39,386 nt of DNA, from NCBI GenBank assembly GCA_005883335.1, contig VAXM01000020.1, positions 1-39,386 on the forward strand, in the 5' to 3' direction. The notes beneath the pieces are model-generated. The model was not told where the DNA came from, did no database searches, and saw only the letters and a list, made by a program, of their open reading frames with translations. Source of the stretch: Actinomycetota bacterium (lineage in GTDB: Bacteria > Actinomycetota > Thermoleophilia > Gaiellales > Gaiellaceae). Of this stretch, positions 23,529-31,215 are shown piece after piece (the first letter of the stretch is position 1; every line of letters starts with the position of its first letter). The position numbers were made by a program, and so were the translations under genes.

Positions 23529-24611
23529 TTACGCCACGTCTTTGAGGGCGACCGAGTCGGCGAGCGCGCGCAGCTTCTTCAGGCTCTGGTTCTCGATCTG
23601 GCGGATCCGCTCGCGCGTCACGTTGAACGCGCGGCCGACCTCGTCGAGCGTGCACGGATGCTCGCCGTTGAGCCCGTAGCGCAGCTCGAGCACCCGCCGC
23701 TCGCGAAGGCTCAGCGTCCCCAGCACCCGCTGGAGGGTCGCCTTGCGCATCTCGACCTCGGCGGCCTCCTCGGGCAGCGGCTCGCTCTCGTCGGTGAGGA
23801 AGTGCCCGAACTCCGACTCCTCCTCGTCGCCGACGGGCTTCTCGAGCGAGACCGGCGCCTGCGAGCTGCGGCGGATCTGCTCGACCTCGTCCGACCCGAG
23901 CTCGACGTCGAGCCCGATCTCGAACGCGGTCGGCTCCCGCCCGAGCTCCGCACGGAGCTTCCGCTCGGAGCGCACGATCTTGTTCAGCTTCTCGACGATG
24001 TGCACCGGCATGCGGATCGTGCGCGCCTTGTCCGCCAGCGCGCGGGCGACGGCCTGCCGGATCCACCAGGTCGCGTACGTCGAGAACTTGAACCCCTTGC
24101 GGTGGTCGAACTTCTCGGCCGCGCGAACGAGCCCGATCGTCCCCTCCTGGATCAGATCGAGGAAGGGCAGGCCCTGGTTGCGGTATCTCTTGGCGATCGA
24201 GACGACCAGGCGCAGGTTCGCCTCGACCATCTCCTGCTTGGCCTTGTGCTCGCCGCGCTCGATCCGCTTCGCCAGCTCGACCTCCTGCGCTGCGGTGAGC
24301 AGGTCGACCTTGCCGATGTCCTTCAGGAACAGCTGCAGCGAGTCGGTGCTGACCTCGCGCGCCTCCGGCTGAGCCTCGGGCTCCTCGGCCTCTCCGCTCC
24401 CATCCACAACGTCGATCCGCAGCTCCTCGAGCGCGTGGTAGAAGTCGTCCATCTGGGACGCGTCAAGCTCCAGCTCGCCTAGCGCGAGCGCAATCTCCTC
24501 AGTACTCAACGAGCCGGCTACGCGCCCGCTTTCCAGCAACCCCTTGGCCTCGTCGGTCTCCAGCACCTCTGCGATGCTCAGTGACCTGGCCCGTTCCCCC
24601 TCCTCGCTCAA
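23529..24611 (-). CDS. rpoD: Primary-type RNA polymerase sigma factor (RpoD/SigA-like)
   Basis: A 360-residue sigma70. Region 1.2 starts at [14 protein letters not shown]; region 2 has [29 protein letters not shown] and the -10 recognition helix [15 protein letters not shown]; region 3 follows at [13 protein letters not shown]; region 4.2 is [20 protein letters not shown]. It is like the housekeeping factor, with a short region 1.1. I start it at TTG 24611 because GAGAGGGGAG lies 5 bases upstream; the ATG at 24695 has no SD. It may read the -10-only leaderless promoters here. Confidence 0.88.
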   Translation of the reverse strand: MSEEGERARSLSIAEVLETDEAKGLLESGRVAGSLSTEEIALALGELELDASQMDDFYHALEELRIDVVDGSGEAEEPEAQPEAREVSTDSLQLFLKDIGKVDLLTAAQEVELAKRIERGEHKAKQEMVEANLRLVVSIAKRYRNQGLPFLDLIQEGTIGLVRAAEKFDHRKGFKFSTYATWWIRQAVARALADKARTIRMPVHIVEKLNKIVRSERKLRAELGREPTAFEIGLDVELGSDEVEQIRRSSQAPVSLEKPVGDEEESEFGHFLTDESEPLPEEAAEVEMRKATLQRVLGTLSLRERRVLELRYGLNGEHPCTLDEVGRAFNVTRERIRQIENQSLKKLRALADSVALKDVA

Positions 24612-24718
24612 TGCGACTCCCCTCTCTGGGCTCGTGACAGGTCCGCGGCGGCTTGCGGATGCGGCACTCTCACACACGGCCCGGACAGACGCCATAGGCC
24701 GAACGGCTCATCTTTCCG

Positions 24719-25684
24719 TCAGCGGGTCCCAGCATGCGCCAGGGCGCTCAGCAAAGTAGCAGCCTGGTGTCCAAGCGGTGTTTTGGGACCTTGGGCGCGA
24801 GCCTGGCGCAGCTCTTGGCGGGCCTTCGAAACATCGCCGATCCAGATCAGGAGCAGCCCGAGGTGGAAGCGGACGGTCTGCGCCTGGGGGAACACGCGAA
24901 CGAGCGGGCCGAGCCGGCTGAACGCTTTCGACGGATTGGCCTTTTCGAAGAGGCCGACCGCGGCCGCCGCCTGCGCCTCCGCGTCGCTCGGGCTCAGGCG
25001 CGCGGCTGCGGCGAACTCCCGCTCGGCGGAGACCGGCCGGCCGAGCTTCTGGAGCACGACGCCGTAGAGGATCTTCGCGTGCGCACCTCCGGCTTCCGCC
25101 GCGTGCTCGAGGGCGGCCACCTGCGCGGCCGGCTGCAGCGCCTCGATCCGCCGCGGGGGCTGGAACGACGGCACGAAGGTCGGCAGCCCCGTGAAGAGGC
25201 GCGGGTGGAGGAAGTCGGCTGCGCGGACGGCGTAGGGCGTGTCGGGCTGCAGCTTCTCTGCGGCGCGCCAGGCGGTCTCCGCCTCCTGGTCGCGGCGAGA
25301 CCAGTAGAGCGCGAACCCGAGATGGAGCGCGACCAGCGCGCTGTGCGGATGCTCGGCCGCCAGCGTTTGCAGGCGCCTGACGGTGTCCGCCGGCCAGGAG
25401 GCGAACGCGGCCCCCACCTCGGCCTCGAGTGAGTGGTAGCGCTTGAAGATCGCCGCGGCGCGCTTCTGCTTACGGTCGCGGTTATAGAGCGTCTCGGCCT
25501 GCATGAGCGCGCGGGCCTCCGGATCGTCTCGGAGGCCGAAGTCGAGCGCGAGCGGCGGCGTCCCAGGCCGCGGCTCGACCTTCGGGACGTTGCTGCGCGT
25601 CGCGAGCACGCCGATCACGACGACGCCCGAGGCGACGACGGCAGCGAGCGCCACGAGCGAGAAGACCCGGCCTCGAGCTGTCAC
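24719..25684 (-). CDS. Membrane-anchored TPR-repeat protein
   Basis: A 321-residue protein. An N-terminal membrane helix (VFSLVALAAVVASGVVVIGVLA, about residues 7-28) is followed by helical repeats: ALVALHLGFALYWSRRDQEAETAWRAAEK and ILYGVVLQKLGRPVSAEREFAAAARL are TPR-like units. The protein faces the outside if the helix is a signal anchor. Function unknown, probably a scaffold. I use GTG 25684 (TAAGGT 7 bases upstream); the 609-residue ORF extends antisense into the moeZ-like gene. It lies upstream of the sigma gene, and both could be co-transcribed. Confidence 0.75.
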   Translation of the reverse strand: MTARGRVFSLVALAAVVASGVVVIGVLATRSNVPKVEPRPGTPPLALDFGLRDDPEARALMQAETLYNRDRKQKRAAAIFKRYHSLEAEVGAAFASWPADTVRRLQTLAAEHPHSALVALHLGFALYWSRRDQEAETAWRAAEKLQPDTPYAVRAADFLHPRLFTGLPTFVPSFQPPRRIEALQPAAQVAALEHAAEAGGAHAKILYGVVLQKLGRPVSAEREFAAAARLSPSDAEAQAAAAVGLFEKANPSKAFSRLGPLVRVFPQAQTVRFHLGLLLIWIGDVSKARQELRQARAQGPKTPLGHQAATLLSALAHAGTR

Positions 25685-25691
25685 GACAACG

Positions 25692-25697
25692 ACCTTA
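25692..25697 (-). promoter_or_regulatory. -10 element for the TPR gene
   Basis: TAAGGT, 7 bases before GTG 25684. Confidence 0.45.
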
Positions 25698-25727
25698 GCC
25701 GCCTGCGGCGAGGCGCCTGGGCCGCTA

Positions 25728-25733
25728 TACAAT
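25728..25733 (+). promoter_or_regulatory. -10 element for the cysteine (moeZ-cysO-cysM-mec) operon
   Basis: TACAAT lies 8 bases before the ATG at 25742. It is one of the closest matches to TATAAT in the window, and it implies a leaderless operon mRNA. Confidence 0.6.
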
Positions 25734-25741
25734 CGAAAGCG

Positions 25742-26905
25742 ATGTCTTCGTATCGAGATCTGCTCCAGGCCGCCAAGGCCGAGATCGAGGAAGGTGACGC
25801 CAAGCGCGTGCAGGCGCTCATCGACGAGGGGTCGATCCTGGTCGACGTGCGCGAGCGAGACGAGTGGGAGCAGGGCCGGATCCCGGGCGCGGTGCACATC
25901 CCGCGCGGGTACCTCGAGTCTCGGATCGAGCAGGCGGTGCCGGACCGCTCGCAGCCGGTCGTCCTCTACTGCGCGGCGGGCAACCGCTCGGCGTTCGCGG
26001 CCAAGACCCTTGCCGACCTCGGCTACGAGCGACCGGTCTCCCTCGCGGGCGGCTACACGGACTGGCAGCGGAACGGGCTGCCAACCGAGCTCCCGCGAAC
26101 GCTCGGGCCGGCTCGGCAGACGCGCTACAGCCGCCACCTGCTGATCCCGGAGGTCGGCGAGGAGGGCCAGCTGCGGCTGCTCGACTCGCGGATCCTGCTG
26201 ATCGGCGCGGGCGGGCTCGGCTCGCCGGCCTCGCTCTACCTCGCGGCCGCGGGCGTCGGACGGCTCGGGATCGTCGACGCGGACGTCGTCGACGAGACGA
26301 ACCTGCAACGGCAGATCGTGCACTCGACCAACTCGCTCGGCGAGCCGAAGACCGACTCGGCGCGCCGCCGGATCGAGGCGCTCAACCCCGACGTCGAGGT
26401 CGTCCCCTTCCGCGAGCGGCTCACCTCGGAGAACATCGAGCGGATCCTCGAGCCGGGCTGGGACGTGATCGTCGACGGCGCCGACAACTTCCCGACGCGC
26501 TACCTCGTCAACGACGCATCGGTCTGGCACGACATCCCGGTCGTGCACGGCTCCATCTTCCGCTTCGAGGGCCAGGTCACGGTCTTCAAGCCGGGCTCAG
26601 GGCCGTGCTACCGCTGCCTGTTCGCGCAGCCGCCGCCGCCGGAGATGGCGCCGAGCTGCGCCGAGGGCGGCGTCCTGGGCGTGCTCCCGGGCGTCGTCGG
26701 CTCGATCCAGGCAGCGGAGGCGCTGAAGCTCGCGCTCGGGATCGGCGAGCCGCTCGTAGGCCGGCTGCTCCTCTACGACGCGCTCTCCGGGGAGTTCCAG
26801 GAGATGAAGCTGCGGCGCGACCCCGCCTGCCCAGTCTGCGGCGAGAGCCCGACGATCACGGACTACATCGACTACGTGGAGTTCTGCGCGGGGGTCGGAC
26901 ACTGA
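25742..26905 (+). CDS. Rhodanese-E1 (MoeZ/MoeB-like) sulfurtransferase-adenylyltransferase
   Basis: A 387-residue fusion. Residues 20-125 are a rhodanese domain (VDVRERDEWEQGRIPGAVHIP; active Cys in LYCAAGNRS). From about 128 comes the ThiF/MoeB E1-like domain: TRYSRHLLIPEVGEEGQ, ATP loop LIGAGGLGSPASLYL, DNLQRQ-type ETNLQRQIVH, and zinc cysteines CYRCLF and CPVC. Such enzymes adenylate a carrier protein's C-terminus and transfer sulfur to it. In M. tuberculosis MoeZ the rhodanese domain is C-terminal; here it is N-terminal. The next gene is the carrier, so its partner is CysO. Leaderless. Confidence 0.92.
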   Translation: MSSYRDLLQAAKAEIEEGDAKRVQALIDEGSILVDVRERDEWEQGRIPGAVHIPRGYLESRIEQAVPDRSQPVVLYCAAGNRSAFAAKTLADLGYERPVSLAGGYTDWQRNGLPTELPRTLGPARQTRYSRHLLIPEVGEEGQLRLLDSRILLIGAGGLGSPASLYLAAAGVGRLGIVDADVVDETNLQRQIVHSTNSLGEPKTDSARRRIEALNPDVEVVPFRERLTSENIERILEPGWDVIVDGADNFPTRYLVNDASVWHDIPVVHGSIFRFEGQVTVFKPGSGPCYRCLFAQPPPPEMAPSCAEGGVLGVLPGVVGSIQAAEALKLALGIGEPLVGRLLLYDALSGEFQEMKLRRDPACPVCGESPTITDYIDYVEFCAGVGH

Positions 26906-27171
26906 GTCACGTCCGGATCCCACCCACGCTGCGAGGCGACACGGCAGGTCAGCGCGAGGTCGAGGCGCGCGGCGGCACCGTGCGCGAGCTGCTCGACGAC
27001 CTGATGGGCCGGTTCCCTGCGCTGCGCGGGCAGCTCCTCGAGGCCGACGACCTGGCCCCGTTCGTCAACGTTTACGTCGAAGGCGAGGACGTCCGCACGA
27101 AGGACGGGCTCGAGACCTCCGTGGACGACGGCTCAACGGTGATCCTGCTCCCGGCCATGGCCGGTGGATGA
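26902..27171 (+). CDS. cysO: CysO-like sulfur-carrier protein (MoaD/ThiS fold), CTG start
   Basis: An 89-residue ubiquitin-like protein. VRIPPTLRGDTAGQREVEA is the first beta strand pair; TVRELLDDLMGRFPALR the helix; FVNVYVEGEDVR and DGSTVILLPAMAGG the C-terminus. The terminal Gly-Gly is the thiocarboxylated end. No ATG, GTG or TTG occurs in this frame between the moeZ gene's stop and residue 5, and the GTG at about residue 27 would remove the first strand. I therefore place the start at CTG 26902, overlapping the TGA (CTGA). A frameshift fusion or a sequencing error are alternatives. It heads the cysM-mec part of the operon. Confidence 0.85.
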   Translation: MSHVRIPPTLRGDTAGQREVEARGGTVRELLDDLMGRFPALRGQLLEADDLAPFVNVYVEGEDVRTKDGLETSVDDGSTVILLPAMAGG

Positions 27172-27235
27172 AGACGGCCGCGCCGTCAGCGCCGGCACGG
27201 CCTCTTATGGTCGGCGTCGCAAGCGAGCGCCTTCT

Positions 27236-28153
27236 GTGGTTGCTCACTCCCTCCTCGGACTGATCGGCACCACCCCGCTCGTCGAGCTGTCGCGCCTTTC
27301 GCCGAAGCCGGGGGTCAAGCTCTACGCGAAGCTCGAGGGCCAGAATCCGACCGGCTCGATCAAGGACCGTATCGCGCTTGCGATGATCGAGGCCGCCGAG
27401 CTCGAGCCCGGCGCCGAGCTCCTCGAGCCGACGAGCGGCAACACGGGCATCTCGCTCGCGCTCGTCGCGCGGCTCAAGGGCTACCGGCTCACGTGCGTGA
27501 TGCCCGAGAACGTGACCGAGGAGCGGCGCCGGCTGCTGCGGCTCTACGGCGCCGAGATCATCGAGTCGCCCGGCGAGGAGGGATCGAACGGAGCGGTCCG
27601 CGTCGCCGTCGAGCTCGCCGAGCGCGAGCCCCGCTACCACATGCTCTTCCAGTACGCGAACGGGGCCAACCCGGCCGCGCACTACCACGGAACGGGCGCC
27701 GAGATCGCCGAGGCGCTCGACCGCGTGGACGTGCTCGTGGCCGGCCTCGGGACAGGCGGAACGCTGATGGGAGCGGGCGCGCGCCTGCGCGAGGCTTTTC
27801 CAGGGATCGTCGTCGCCGCGGCGGAGCCCCTCCCCGGCGATCCGGTGATGGGCCTGCGCTCACTCGAGGACGGCTATGTGCCGCCGATCCTCGACGTCTC
27901 GAAGCTCGACCGGAAGGTGCTCGTCTCGAACGCCGACGCAGTCACGACCCTGCGCGAGCTGCTCCGCGAGGAGGGGGTCTTCGCCGGGGTCTCCTCAGGC
28001 GCGGTCATCCACGTCGCCCGCAGGCTCGCCGCCGAGCTCGACGAGGGCGTCGTTGTCGCCGTGCTCGCCGACGGCGGCTGGAAGTACCTCTCGGCCGATT
28101 TCTGGGAGACCGGCGCGGAAGCCGAAGAGCTCGAGAGCGCCGTCTGGTGGTGA
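27236..28153 (+). CDS. cysM: CysM: O-phosphoserine sulfhydrylase (CysO-dependent cysteine synthase)
   Basis: A 305-residue PLP enzyme. LLGLIGTTPLVELSRL opens the fold; LEGQNPTGSIKDRIA holds the PLP lysine in SIKDR; EPTSGNTGIS is the phosphate-binding loop; AGLGTGGTLMG binds the cofactor phosphate; WKYLSADFWETGAE closes the C-terminus as in M. tuberculosis CysM, which uses CysO-thiocarboxylate with O-phosphoserine. I prefer GTG 27236, because the residues before it do not resemble the family; the ORF also has GTG 27164, inside cysO. TATGGT at 27206 might be an internal promoter. Confidence 0.9.
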   Translation: MVAHSLLGLIGTTPLVELSRLSPKPGVKLYAKLEGQNPTGSIKDRIALAMIEAAELEPGAELLEPTSGNTGISLALVARLKGYRLTCVMPENVTEERRRLLRLYGAEIIESPGEEGSNGAVRVAVELAEREPRYHMLFQYANGANPAAHYHGTGAEIAEALDRVDVLVAGLGTGGTLMGAGARLREAFPGIVVAAAEPLPGDPVMGLRSLEDGYVPPILDVSKLDRKVLVSNADAVTTLRELLREEGVFAGVSSGAVIHVARRLAAELDEGVVVAVLADGGWKYLSADFWETGAEAEELESAVWW

Positions 28154-28518
28154 TCCCAACCGAGATCCGCGCGCAGCTCAGGGCCCACGCGCGCGCGGAA
28201 GAGCCGAACGAGGCGTGCGGGCTCGTCGCGCTGCGAGACGGCACGGCAGAGCGCTACATCCCGGCCCGCAACGCGGCAGCCAGCCCATACCGCTTCGAGC
28301 TCGAGACCGAGCCCGAGAACTGGTTCCTCGAAGACGACGGCTACGAGCTGGCCGTCTTCCACTCGCACGTCTCGTCGGCGCCGCGCCCCTCGCGCACGGA
28401 CGTCGAGAACATCGGCCTCTGGCAGGACCGGCCCTACCTGATCCTCTCGCTGGGGACCGGCGAGCTCGCCGCCTGGCAGATCACAGACGGCGAGATCTCG
28501 CCTCTAAGCCTGAGCTAG
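28150..28518 (+). CDS. mec: Mec-type JAMM metalloprotease
   Basis: A 122-residue JAMM/MPN+ protease. EACGLV has Glu21; HSHVSSAPRPSRTD has zinc ligands His71, His73 and Asp84 with the conserved serine between them. In the CysO pathway the protease cuts the CysO-cysteine adduct after Gly-Gly to free cysteine and recycle CysO. The order moeZ-cysO-cysM-mec fits that role. GTG start overlaps the cysM stop (GTGA). Its 3' end overlaps the convergent cupredoxin gene by 4 bases. Confidence 0.93.
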   Translation: MIPTEIRAQLRAHARAEEPNEACGLVALRDGTAERYIPARNAAASPYRFELETEPENWFLEDDGYELAVFHSHVSSAPRPSRTDVENIGLWQDRPYLILSLGTGELAAWQITDGEISPLSLS

Positions 28519-28877
28519 GTCGCCCTGAACGTGCCCTTCATGCCGAACTTCGCATGGCTGTCGACGGTGCAGATGTAAGGGAACTTCCCCTTCTTGAGCG
28601 TGACGGTGAGCGTCGCAGTCTTGTTGTGGGCGAGCTGCGGCGTCTTCTTGCCACCGATCTTGAAGTCGTGCTTGAGCGCGCCCTTGTTCACGAGCTTGAA
28701 GATGACCTTCCCGTGAGGCGCTGTCTTGCGCGAGAGGATGAACTTGTACTCCTTCGCGGTCACCTTGACGGTGGTCGCCGTGGCCGCCGACGGGCGGGCG
28801 CCCGCGAACGGCGAGACCGCGAGGAAGATCGCGGCGCCGATCGCGCCCATGACGAGCAGAAGAACGATGCGCTTCAT
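28515..28877 (-). CDS. Cupredoxin-like exported protein
   Basis: A 120-residue protein. N-terminal signal or anchor MKRIVLLLVMGAIGAAIFLAVSP, then a single plastocyanin-like domain: LKHDFKIGG (His ligand), FPYICTVDSHAKFGMKG with Cys, His and Met ligands in the C-x4-H-x4-M loop of type 1 copper sites. It probably carries electrons outside the membrane; no oxidase is adjacent. I start at ATG 28877, because AAGGAGA lies 5 bases upstream; the ORF's earlier start lacks a signal. One of the few genes here with a clear SD. Confidence 0.88.
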   Translation of the reverse strand: MKRIVLLLVMGAIGAAIFLAVSPFAGARPSAATATTVKVTAKEYKFILSRKTAPHGKVIFKLVNKGALKHDFKIGGKKTPQLAHNKTATLTVTLKKGKFPYICTVDSHAKFGMKGTFRAT

Positions 28878-28891
28878 AAGTCTCCTTGGTT

Positions 28892-28910
28892 GCTGACCCC
28901 GTACGCGGGT
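28892..28910. promoter_or_regulatory. Palindrome upstream of the cupredoxin gene
   Basis: TGACCC and GGGTCA arms flank CGTACGC, forming a near-perfect dyad 15 bases before the cupredoxin start and touching the stop of the CNNM gene. It could be an operator (for example for a copper-responsive factor) or an RNA hairpin at the end of the upstream gene. Confidence 0.35.
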
Positions 28911-30214
28911 CACGATACCTCTTTGAGCCTCTCCTCTTCCGGCTCGTGCGGGACGAGCTCGACCTCCAGCCGCTCGATGCGAGAGCCCTCGACGTCGAGC
29001 ACCTTGAAGCGCGTGCCGTCGTGCTCGACCTCGTCGCCGCGCTCCGGCGCCCGCCCGAGCAGCCCGAACACGAAACCGCCCACGGTGTGGTAGTCCTCGA
29101 TCGGCAGATCCCGGTGGAACTGCTCGTTGAAGTCGTCGATCGGGAACGTGCCGTCGATGCGCATCCGGCCGTCGGGGAGCCGCTCGACCGATTCGTCGGG
29201 AAGGTCGAACTCGTCCTCGATCTCGCCGACGATCTCCTCGAGCAGATCCTCCAGCGTCACGATTCCTTCGAGGTCGCCGTACTCGTCGACGACGATCGCC
29301 ATGTGCTGGTTCGTGCGGCGGAACTCCGCCAGCAGCGCTGCGAGGTCCTTCGTCTCGGGGACGATGTGCGCCGGCCTGACGAGCGTGTCGAGCTCGACTC
29401 CCGCGATGCCGCGATCGACGATCGCCGAGAACAGGTCGCGCACGTGGATCATCCCTATGACCTTGTCGAGCGACTCGCGGTAGACCGGGTAGCGCGTGTA
29501 GGGCGACTCGATCATCGCCGCGAGTGCCTCCTCGGGCGGTAGGTCGACGGACAGCGCGACCACCTCCGGCCGCGGCACCATCACCGCCGAGACCTCCTTG
29601 TCGGCGAAATCGAAGACCTTGTAGAGCATCTCTTGCTCCTGCTGCTCGATCTCGCCTTCCTCGCGCGAGCGGGAGAGCAGCATCTTCAGCTCAGCCTCGG
29701 AGTACACCTCCATGTCGCCGCCCGGCGGCTCGAGGCCGAACACGTTCAGCACGAGCTCGGTCGATCGTTGGAGCACCCAGATCAGCGGCTTCAGGGCGAC
29801 GAAGAACCCGCGCACGGGCGCCGAGACTGCGAGCGCGACGGTCTCGGAGTGCTGGAGCGCGATCCCCTTCGGCACGAGCTCGCCGATCACGACATGCAGG
29901 AACGTGATGATCAGGAATGCGAGCGCGAAGGCGAGCACCGAGGCGAGGATCGGATCGAAGACCTTCGCCAGGGCCTGCTCGCCGAGGGCGCCGATGCCCA
30001 GGCTTGTGCCGGTGACGCCGAGCTGCATCGCCGCGATGAAGCGGGGCGGGTCGGAGACGATGTTCAACACCGCCCGGGCACGTCGGTTCCCCCGCTCCTC
30101 GAGCTCGCGGATGCGCGTGCGGCGAGCGGTGACTAGCCCGTACTCGCCCGCGACGAAGAAGGCGTTGGCCAAAATCAGCGCTGCCACGCCGAGGAGCTCC
30201 AGGAAGAGGGTCAC
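28910..30214 (-). CDS. CNNM/CorC-family (hemolysin-related) transporter
   Basis: A 434-residue membrane protein. An N-terminal DUF21/CNNM domain has hydrophobic segments (LLGVAALILANAFFVAGEYGL, VLAFALAFLIITFLHVVIGELVPK) and the ELVPKGIALQ motif. Two CBS domains follow (VMVPRPEVVALS, FRRTNQHMAIVVDEYGDLEGI), then a CorC_HlyC domain (RIDGTFPIDDFNEQF). Family members export or regulate magnesium, cobalt or sodium. The GTG start is inside a strong hairpin with the SD in its loop, which suggests translational control. Confidence 0.92.
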   Translation of the reverse strand: MTLFLELLGVAALILANAFFVAGEYGLVTARRTRIRELEERGNRRARAVLNIVSDPPRFIAAMQLGVTGTSLGIGALGEQALAKVFDPILASVLAFALAFLIITFLHVVIGELVPKGIALQHSETVALAVSAPVRGFFVALKPLIWVLQRSTELVLNVFGLEPPGGDMEVYSEAELKMLLSRSREEGEIEQQEQEMLYKVFDFADKEVSAVMVPRPEVVALSVDLPPEEALAAMIESPYTRYPVYRESLDKVIGMIHVRDLFSAIVDRGIAGVELDTLVRPAHIVPETKDLAALLAEFRRTNQHMAIVVDEYGDLEGIVTLEDLLEEIVGEIEDEFDLPDESVERLPDGRMRIDGTFPIDDFNEQFHRDLPIEDYHTVGGFVFGLLGRAPERGDEVEHDGTRFKVLDVEGSRIERLEVELVPHEPEEERLKEVS

Positions 30215-30233
30215 GCCCCGCTCTCCGGGGCGT
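30213..30233 (-). promoter_or_regulatory. Hairpin sequestering the start codon of the CNNM gene
   Basis: On the minus strand ACGCCCC and GGGGCGT form a perfect 7-bp stem around a loop GGAGAGC, which carries the SD. Two bases of the GTG start codon (GT) are the last two bases of the 3' arm. Opening the stem would be required to start translation. Confidence 0.6.
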
Positions 30234-30264
30234 GGGTACTAGGCGGTATCTCGTCGTCCACTAC

Positions 30265-31188
30265 TTACGAATCAGTATAGGCGCCCATCTGACGGACGGC
30301 CCTGCCCTCGCGGACGAGCCGCTCCAGGTGCGCAAGCGCCTCGGCAAGGGCAAAACGGCGGCCGCTGGCGTCCAGGTTGTCCCCGAACAGCGCCAGGGAA
30401 ACGTCGTAGCCGGTTCGCGGCTCAGGCCCGAGCGCTGCCGCGGTCTCGTCGAGGCGCTTGCGGTGATGCTCGACGATCTCGCGCGCGCGCGAAACCGGAT
30501 CGGCGATGAGCTCGCCGTGGCCCGCCAGCGCGAGCTTCGGCGCGAGCTCGATCGTCCGCTCGAGCGAGGCGAGGTAGTCCCCGAGCGGGTCGGGCCGCGA
30601 ATCGGGATAGAGCCCGACGGTCGGCGTGATCTCGCCGAGCAGGTGGTCGCCGGCGACGAGCACGCCGTCGCGCAGGAGGCAGATATGCCCGTCGGCGTGG
30701 CCCGGCAGCTCGAGCACCTTCCAGCCGTCGACCTCGTCGCCTTCGGCGAGACGCAGAGGGTCTCGCGCCCAACGGATGAACGGGCCGAAGATGCGCGACT
30801 CGTGCCGCAGCTCCTCCGCCACGGGCTCGGGTAGCCCGTGCCCGAGCAGATAATCGGCGAGCCGCTCCGACCAGTCCTCTCGCCCCCAGACCTGCTCGCA
30901 CTGCTCGTAGTCCCGCTCGCCCTGAAGGACTTGCGCGCCCGTCAGCCGCCGCGCGTCTTCGCCGCCGCCCGCATGGTCGGGGTGGAAGTGCGTGACGACG
31001 ATCCGGGCGACCGGCCCGTCGAGCCCGCGTAGGACCGGCTCCCAGCGAGCCTCGGCTTCGGGAAGACCGAGGCCGGTGTCGACGAGCGTCCAGCCGCCCT
31101 CGCCGGGCAGGAGGTAGCAATGGACGTGGAGAGGGCCCATCGGCAGCGGGAAGGTGAGTCGCCTGATCCCGTCTGGTAGCTCCGCCAT
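30265..31188 (-). CDS. Metallo-beta-lactamase-fold hydrolase
   Basis: A 307-residue protein. The metal-binding motifs are THFHPDHAGG (HxHxDH), ELPGHADGHI, and LVAGDHLLGEI, then a C-terminal LALAGHGELI with the last His. A helical C-terminal extension (HHRKRLDETAAALG) is like the glyoxalase II/LACTB2 group that cuts thioesters or RNA. I start at ATG 31188; the long ORF runs antisense through the radical SAM gene. It is divergent from that gene, with an SOS-box-like palindrome between the two. Its own -10 is not clear. Confidence 0.9.
   Translation of the reverse strand: MAELPDGIRRLTFPLPMGPLHVHCYLLPGEGGWTLVDTGLGLPEAEARWEPVLRGLDGPVARIVVTHFHPDHAGGGEDARRLTGAQVLQGERDYEQCEQVWGREDWSERLADYLLGHGLPEPVAEELRHESRIFGPFIRWARDPLRLAEGDEVDGWKVLELPGHADGHICLLRDGVLVAGDHLLGEITPTVGLYPDSRPDPLGDYLASLERTIELAPKLALAGHGELIADPVSRAREIVEHHRKRLDETAAALGPEPRTGYDVSLALFGDNLDASGRRFALAEALAHLERLVREGRAVRQMGAYTDS
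30274..30279 (-). promoter_or_regulatory. -10 element for the CNNM gene
   Basis: TATACT lies inside the last codons of the metallo-hydrolase gene, about 60 bases before the CNNM start. It gives a leader of about 50 bases that contains the start-codon hairpin. Confidence 0.5.
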
Positions 31189-31190
31189 TA

Positions 31191-31204
31191 CGAACGTACG
31201 TTCT
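31191..31204. promoter_or_regulatory. LexA/SOS-box-like operator
   Basis: CGAACGTACGTTCT contains GAAC-N4-GTTC as a perfect 12-bp palindrome. It matches the Gram-positive SOS consensus CGAACRNRYGTTYC at 13 of 14 positions. It abuts the TATACT -10 of the radical SAM gene, so LexA binding there would block transcription. Confidence 0.7.
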
Positions 31205-31209
31205 ATACT
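31204..31209 (+). promoter_or_regulatory. -10 element for the radical SAM gene
   Basis: TATACT is 6 bases before ATG 31216 and shares its first base with the SOS-box-like site. Confidence 0.6.
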
Positions 31210-31215
31210 GCCGCC

